Source: Microbacterium saperdae (GTDB lineage Bacteria; Actinomycetota; Actinomycetes; Actinomycetales; Microbacteriaceae). Taken from it: a stretch of DNA of 64,000 nt. A program made the position numbers and the translations under genes. Numbering within the stretch: position 1 is the first letter of the stretch; the number at the start of each line of letters is the position of its first letter. The DNA lies in assembly GCF_006716345.1 (NCBI RefSeq), contig NZ_VFOX01000002.1, forward strand, positions 496,001-560,000, read 5' to 3'. Of this stretch, positions 60,944-64,000 are shown in pieces. The notes beneath the pieces are model-generated. The model ran no database searches. It had not been told where the DNA came from and saw nothing but the letters and a program-made list of their open reading frames with translations.

Positions 60944-62080
60944 GTGCCGGAGTTCCCCTACAGTCGCCTGCGCCGGTGGCCCGACGTCGAAGCGGACAAC
61001 CTCCAGGCCCATGACGCGACGGATCTGCTGCTCGTCGAGAGGGCGCTCGAGACCATCGATGCCCGTGGCCTCGACGGCTCAGAGGTCGTCGTGATCGGTG
61101 ACGAGTACGGCGCGATCACGCTCGCCCTGACGGATGCCGGGGTGCGCGGAATCCGGGTGCATCAGGACCTGGCGACCGGCCGCCGCGCGCTCGCCCGCAA
61201 CGCCCAGGAGCTCGGACTCGACGGTTTCGGTTCGCACGAACTCGACGCGGACCTGCTCGCCGGCGCACGGCTCGTGCTGCTCCAGCTGCCGAAGGCGCTG
61301 GCCGAGCTCGAGCAGATCGCGGATGCCGTCGCCCGCTGGGCTGCGCCCGACGTCGCGCTCATCGCCGGCGGCCGTGTGAAGCACATGACCCTCACGCAGA
61401 ACGAGGTGCTCGGGCGCAGCTTCTCCCGGGTGCAGGCCGAGCGCGCGGCGCGCAAGTCGCGACTGCTGGTCGCGGAGGGGCCGCGCGAGGTGCCGGAGAC
61501 CCCGCCGTTCCCTGTCGCCGCGGCGCATGACGGCTTCACGCTCGTGGCCTTCGGCGGGGCGTTCGCCGGCCCCCGGATCGACATCGGCACGCGGGTGCTG
61601 CTCGACGTGCTCGGTGCCGGGCGTTCACAACTCCTCCACGCCGCGCCCACCGTGATCGACCTCGGATGCGGCACCGGCGCCCTCGCGATCGCCTACGCCC
61701 GCGCGCATCCGGACGCGCGACTCATCGCCACCGATCGCTCGGCCGCAGCCGTCGCCTCGGCCCGTGCGAGTGTCGCGGCGAACGGCCTCGCCGACCGGAT
61801 CACCGTGACGCATGACGATGCCGCGTCCGACCTCCCCGACGCCGGCGCCGATGTCGTGCTGCTGAATCCGCCGTTCCACCTCGGCAACAGCGTGCACGTC
61901 GGTGCGGCGACCCGCCTGTTCGAGGCCGCAGCGCGGTTGCTGAAGCCGGGCGGAGAGCTGCTCACGGTCTACAACTCCTCGCTCTCGTATCGACCGGAAC
62001 TGACCCGTCTGATCGGTCCGACCGAGCAGCTGCAGCGCACTGCCAAGTTCACCGTCACGCGCAGCATCCGCCGCGGCTGA
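60944..62080 (+). CDS. RsmC/RlmG-like class I methyltransferase
   Basis: 378 residues with two related domains; the C-terminal one (about 200-378) is a SAM-dependent methyltransferase. Motif I is VIDLGCGTGALAIAYARAHP, motif II LIATDRSAAAVASARASV, and motif IV VVLLNPPFHLGNSVHVG. NPPFH is the hallmark of small-domain rRNA N2-guanine methyltransferases. The N-terminal degenerate domain is as in RsmC/RlmG, which supports 23S or 16S rRNA as substrate. GTG start; a TACAGT -10 box ends six bases before it (probably leaderless). Followed by a long palindrome. Confidence 0.85.
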   Translation: MPEFPYSRLRRWPDVEADNLQAHDATDLLLVERALETIDARGLDGSEVVVIGDEYGAITLALTDAGVRGIRVHQDLATGRRALARNAQELGLDGFGSHELDADLLAGARLVLLQLPKALAELEQIADAVARWAAPDVALIAGGRVKHMTLTQNEVLGRSFSRVQAERAARKSRLLVAEGPREVPETPPFPVAAAHDGFTLVAFGGAFAGPRIDIGTRVLLDVLGAGRSQLLHAAPTVIDLGCGTGALAIAYARAHPDARLIATDRSAAAVASARASVAANGLADRITVTHDDAASDLPDAGADVVLLNPPFHLGNSVHVGAATRLFEAAARLLKPGGELLTVYNSSLSYRPELTRLIGPTEQLQRTAKFTVTRSIRRG

Positions 62081-62467
62081 TCCTCTCCGCGAGGGGTCAC
62101 GAAACGCCCCCTCCGACCCCCGGGTCGCGGCGTGTCTCGACCCCTCACGGCACCCGGAACCAAATCCACGCAATCCCCGGTCAGACGACGAAACCCGAGC
62201 ATCCTGCGCGGGCGGGATTTGCCCCTGACCGGCCATTTCGTTACGTTGGAATGCGGGCCTGACGGTCCGAAGACCAGTCCGCGGTCACGTCCTTCTTTCG
62301 ATGAGCTGTGCTGCGAAGAGGCGTGGGCGTACGGTCGATGCTCTATCGCGGTGGATCCGAAATCCGCCGTCCGCGCCGCCACAGCACCTTTCTCGAAACG
62401 GCCGGGAGGATCACCCGGGCGTAACCGAAGCAGGCTCAGCCACCCGAAGGCGAGCCGCAGGGGAAAC
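62081..62467 (+). promoter_or_regulatory. proV upstream region with promoter and long structured leader
   Basis: 387 bases without a supported gene. It starts with a palindromic element (62091-62146). A promoter candidate, TTGCCC (62219-62224), 17 bp, TACGTT (62242-62247), would give a ~214-base leader. Close to the start is a hairpin (62433-62456; GGCTC-A-GCC and GGC-GAGCC) directly upstream of the AGGGGA ribosome site. The leader has no clear match to a known riboswitch by eye. Confidence 0.55.
62091..62146. terminator. Palindromic element after the methyltransferase gene
   Basis: Outer arms GAGGGGTC...CGCC and GGCG...GACCCCTC (15 of 18 positions pair) enclose a perfect inner CGACCC-CC-GGGTCG. 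It begins 10 bases after the stop and may serve as terminator or as an intergenic repeat element. Confidence 0.55.
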
Positions 62468-63811
62468 GTGTCCGAAATCGCTCTTGAAGCGCGCAATCTG
62501 TACAAGGTGTTCGGGAAGAATCCGAACGCCGCCGTCCGTCGACTGAAGGCCGGTGAGAGCAGAGCCGACGTCACCGATTCCGGAACCGCCGCCGTCATCG
62601 ACGCCAGCTTCACCGTGAACCGTGGAGAGATCTTCGTGATCATGGGGCTCTCCGGCTCCGGCAAGTCGACCATCATCCGCATGCTCAACGGCCTGCACGA
62701 GACCACCGACGGCTCCGTCATCGTGAACGGCGACGCCATCACCGGCATCCCGGCCTCACGACTGCGCGAGATCCGCCGCGATCGCATCTCGATGGTGTTC
62801 CAGCACTTCGCCCTGCTGCCGCACCGCACGGTGGCCGCGAACGTCGCCTACCCGCTCGAGCTCAAGGGTGTCGGCAAAGCCGAGCGCCTGGCGAAGGCCG
62901 AGGAGATCCTCGGACTCGTCGGCCTCGAAGGACAGGCCGAGAAGCTGCCGTCTGAACTCTCCGGAGGCATGCAGCAGCGCGTCGGCATCGCCCGCGCGCT
63001 CGCGGCAGACAGCGACATCCTGCTCATGGACGAGGCGTTCAGTGCGCTCGACCCGCTCATCCGTCGCGAGATGCAGGAGCAGCTGCTCGAACTGCAGGAG
63101 AAGCTGCAGAAGACCATCGTGTTCATCACGCACGACCTCAACGAGGCGATGTTCCTCGGTGACCGGATCGCGGTGATGCGCGACGGTCGCATCGTGCAGA
63201 TCGGCACGCCGGAGGACATCCTCACGGACCCCGCCAACGACTACGTCGAGCAGTTCGTGCAGGACGTCGACCGCGCCCGCGTGCTCACGGCGGCGAACGT
63301 CATGGAGCGCGCTCGCCCCGTCGTCCCCGACACCGCCGGACCGCGCACGGCACTGCGCCAGATGCGCGACGCCTACATGTCGGCCACCTACGTCACCGGC
63401 CGTGACCGCAAGCTGCTGGGCATCGTGACCGACCGCGACGCCGTGAAGCTCGTGCGCAACGGCACCTCGACGCTGCGTGACGTCATCAAGCCCGTGCCGC
63501 AGAGCGTGAGCGAGGACGAGGTGCTGATGAACCTGTTCGTGCCCTCGGTCGAGTCTCCGCTGCCCCTCGCGGTGACGGATGCCGAAGGCCGTCTGGTCGG
63601 CGTCATCCCTCGCGTCACGCTGCTCGCCGCCCTGGGCCCCGGCCCCGGTGCGACCGGTGAGTTGACGCTGCCCCTGCTGCCGATGCCCCAGGCCGAGATC
63701 GACGCCGTGCTGGATGACGGATGGACGGCGGATCCGCCCCCTTCGACGAGTTCAGGGACCCAGGCCGGTTTCGGTTCTGGCAGCGACAACATGATCGGGG
63801 AGGTGCGCTGA
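62468..63811 (+). CDS. proV: Glycine betaine/proline ABC importer ATP-binding protein
   Basis: 447 residues. NLYKVFGKNP near the start and Walker A MGLSGSGKST, VFQHFALLPHRTV, LSGGMQQRVGIARAL and Walker B ILLMDEAFSALDP are the ProV/OpuAA signature. A CBS-domain region follows (about 285-400; TALRQMRDAYMSATYVTGRD and VTDAEGRLVGVIPRVTLL), expected to sense ionic strength or c-di-AMP. The ending is low complexity. GTG start at 62468 with AGGGGA upstream; the frame is open to 62132 but without conserved sequence. Coupled to proW (TGATG). Confidence 0.9.
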   Translation: MSEIALEARNLYKVFGKNPNAAVRRLKAGESRADVTDSGTAAVIDASFTVNRGEIFVIMGLSGSGKSTIIRMLNGLHETTDGSVIVNGDAITGIPASRLREIRRDRISMVFQHFALLPHRTVAANVAYPLELKGVGKAERLAKAEEILGLVGLEGQAEKLPSELSGGMQQRVGIARALAADSDILLMDEAFSALDPLIRREMQEQLLELQEKLQKTIVFITHDLNEAMFLGDRIAVMRDGRIVQIGTPEDILTDPANDYVEQFVQDVDRARVLTAANVMERARPVVPDTAGPRTALRQMRDAYMSATYVTGRDRKLLGIVTDRDAVKLVRNGTSTLRDVIKPVPQSVSEDEVLMNLFVPSVESPLPLAVTDAEGRLVGVIPRVTLLAALGPGPGATGELTLPLLPMPQAEIDAVLDDGWTADPPPSTSSGTQAGFGSGSDNMIGEVR

Positions 63812-64000
63812 TGGATGGTTTCCGCATTCCCATCGGAACCTGGGTCGCGACCGGCGTCGACTGGATCAAGGCCAACCTCGACGGACTGCTCGACGTGGTC
63901 TCGTTCGTCGTCAACTTCCTCGTCGACTCGCTCACCCGCGCGCTGCTGAGCCCGCACTTCGCGGTCATCATCGTTCTCGCCGCCCTCATCGCCTGGGTCG
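63811..64000 (+). CDS. proW: Glycine betaine/proline ABC importer permease, 3' truncated by window
   Basis: First 63 residues only. FRIPIGTWVATGVDWIKANL and DGLLDVVSFVVNFLVDSL match the cytoplasmic and first-helix start of ProW/OpuAB. ATG overlaps the proV stop by one base. The remainder and any ProX binding protein lie beyond the window. Confidence 0.85.
   Translation, partial: MDGFRIPIGTWVATGVDWIKANLDGLLDVVSFVVNFLVDSLTRALLSPHFAVIIVLAALIAWV

Noticed and set aside
62132..62467. N-terminal extension of proV
   Set aside because: The frame is open upstream of the GTG, but the translation has no similarity to ProV proteins, crosses the promoter candidate and the hairpin, and the ribosome site at 62459-62464 fits the GTG.
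62254..62467. ydaO-type (c-di-AMP) or other known riboswitch in the proV leader
   Set aside because: The conserved GGGGACCCA core and other known consensus blocks could not be found by eye; only a simple hairpin is certain.

Overview
The window is about 64 kb of gene-dense, GC-rich chromosome. The codon use, very frequent ATGA/GTGA stop-start overlaps, GTG and TTG starts, several probably leaderless genes and gene families all point to an actinobacterium. The recurring GGATGC/GCATCC words and the overall gene set suggest Microbacteriaceae, probably Microbacterium. The genus is an inference. No rRNA, tRNA, CRISPR array, transposase or phage gene was seen.

Layout. 1-5.3 kb: end of an MFS exporter, an NAD(P)H-quinone-type flavodoxin-fold oxidoreductase, a ZIP-like metal transporter, a PNPOx-fold protein, an HSL-family esterase with an apparent 3' frameshift, and a PucR-type regulator. 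5.3-11.7 kb (minus strand): a seven-gene MoxR AAA-ATPase / DUF58 / small membrane protein / two VWA proteins / TPR / unknown membrane protein operon. 11.9-14.9 kb: trimethylamine monooxygenase, a Pr6Pr-type membrane protein and a GntR regulator. 15.0-18.6 kb: a membrane receptor with a degenerate class III cyclase domain, coupled to an MscS channel with a degenerate cyclic-nucleotide-binding domain. 18.6-25.9 kb: DMT transporter, purA, lactonase-like propeller, an MFS pump behind a SoxR/MerR-type promoter, a disulfide oxidoreductase and DUF427. 26.0-29.2 kb: complete OpuC-type osmoprotectant ABC importer. 29.5-36.4 kb: AI-2E family exporter, chorismate mutase, SDR, two divergent ROK regulators, nitrilase-superfamily amidase and LysR. 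36.5-44.5 kb: sugar ABC importer (no ATPase) divergent from SIS isomerase/deaminase, ROK kinase, PfkB kinase, class II aldolase and DeoR. This reads as an amino-sugar or tagatose-type catabolic locus. 44.6-46.7 kb: phosphotransferase, TetR and tautomerase. 47.0-52.2 kb (minus): an ECF sigma factor, a small unknown protein, a cytoplasmic S8 protease and a TPR-CHAT protease in one apparent operon. 52.4-55.6 kb: small membrane proteins, a GyrI-like protein, and a divergent MFS/ArsR pair. 55.7-60.9 kb: two ABC exporters, each with its own regulator (GntR/YtrA type and MarR/GbsR type). 60.9-64 kb: an RsmC/RlmG-like methyltransferase and the start of a ProVW glycine-betaine importer, cut by the window end.

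Themes. Osmotic adaptation recurs (OpuC, ProVW, MscS, and TMAO-forming Tmm). The two most unusual loci are the sigma-S8-CHAT protease cassette and the cyclase-like/MscS-CNB pair, in which both the nucleotide-making and nucleotide-binding residues look lost. A 67-bp palindrome occurs four times in intergenic spaces with co-varying arms. Several regulator genes sit next to clear inverted-repeat operators.
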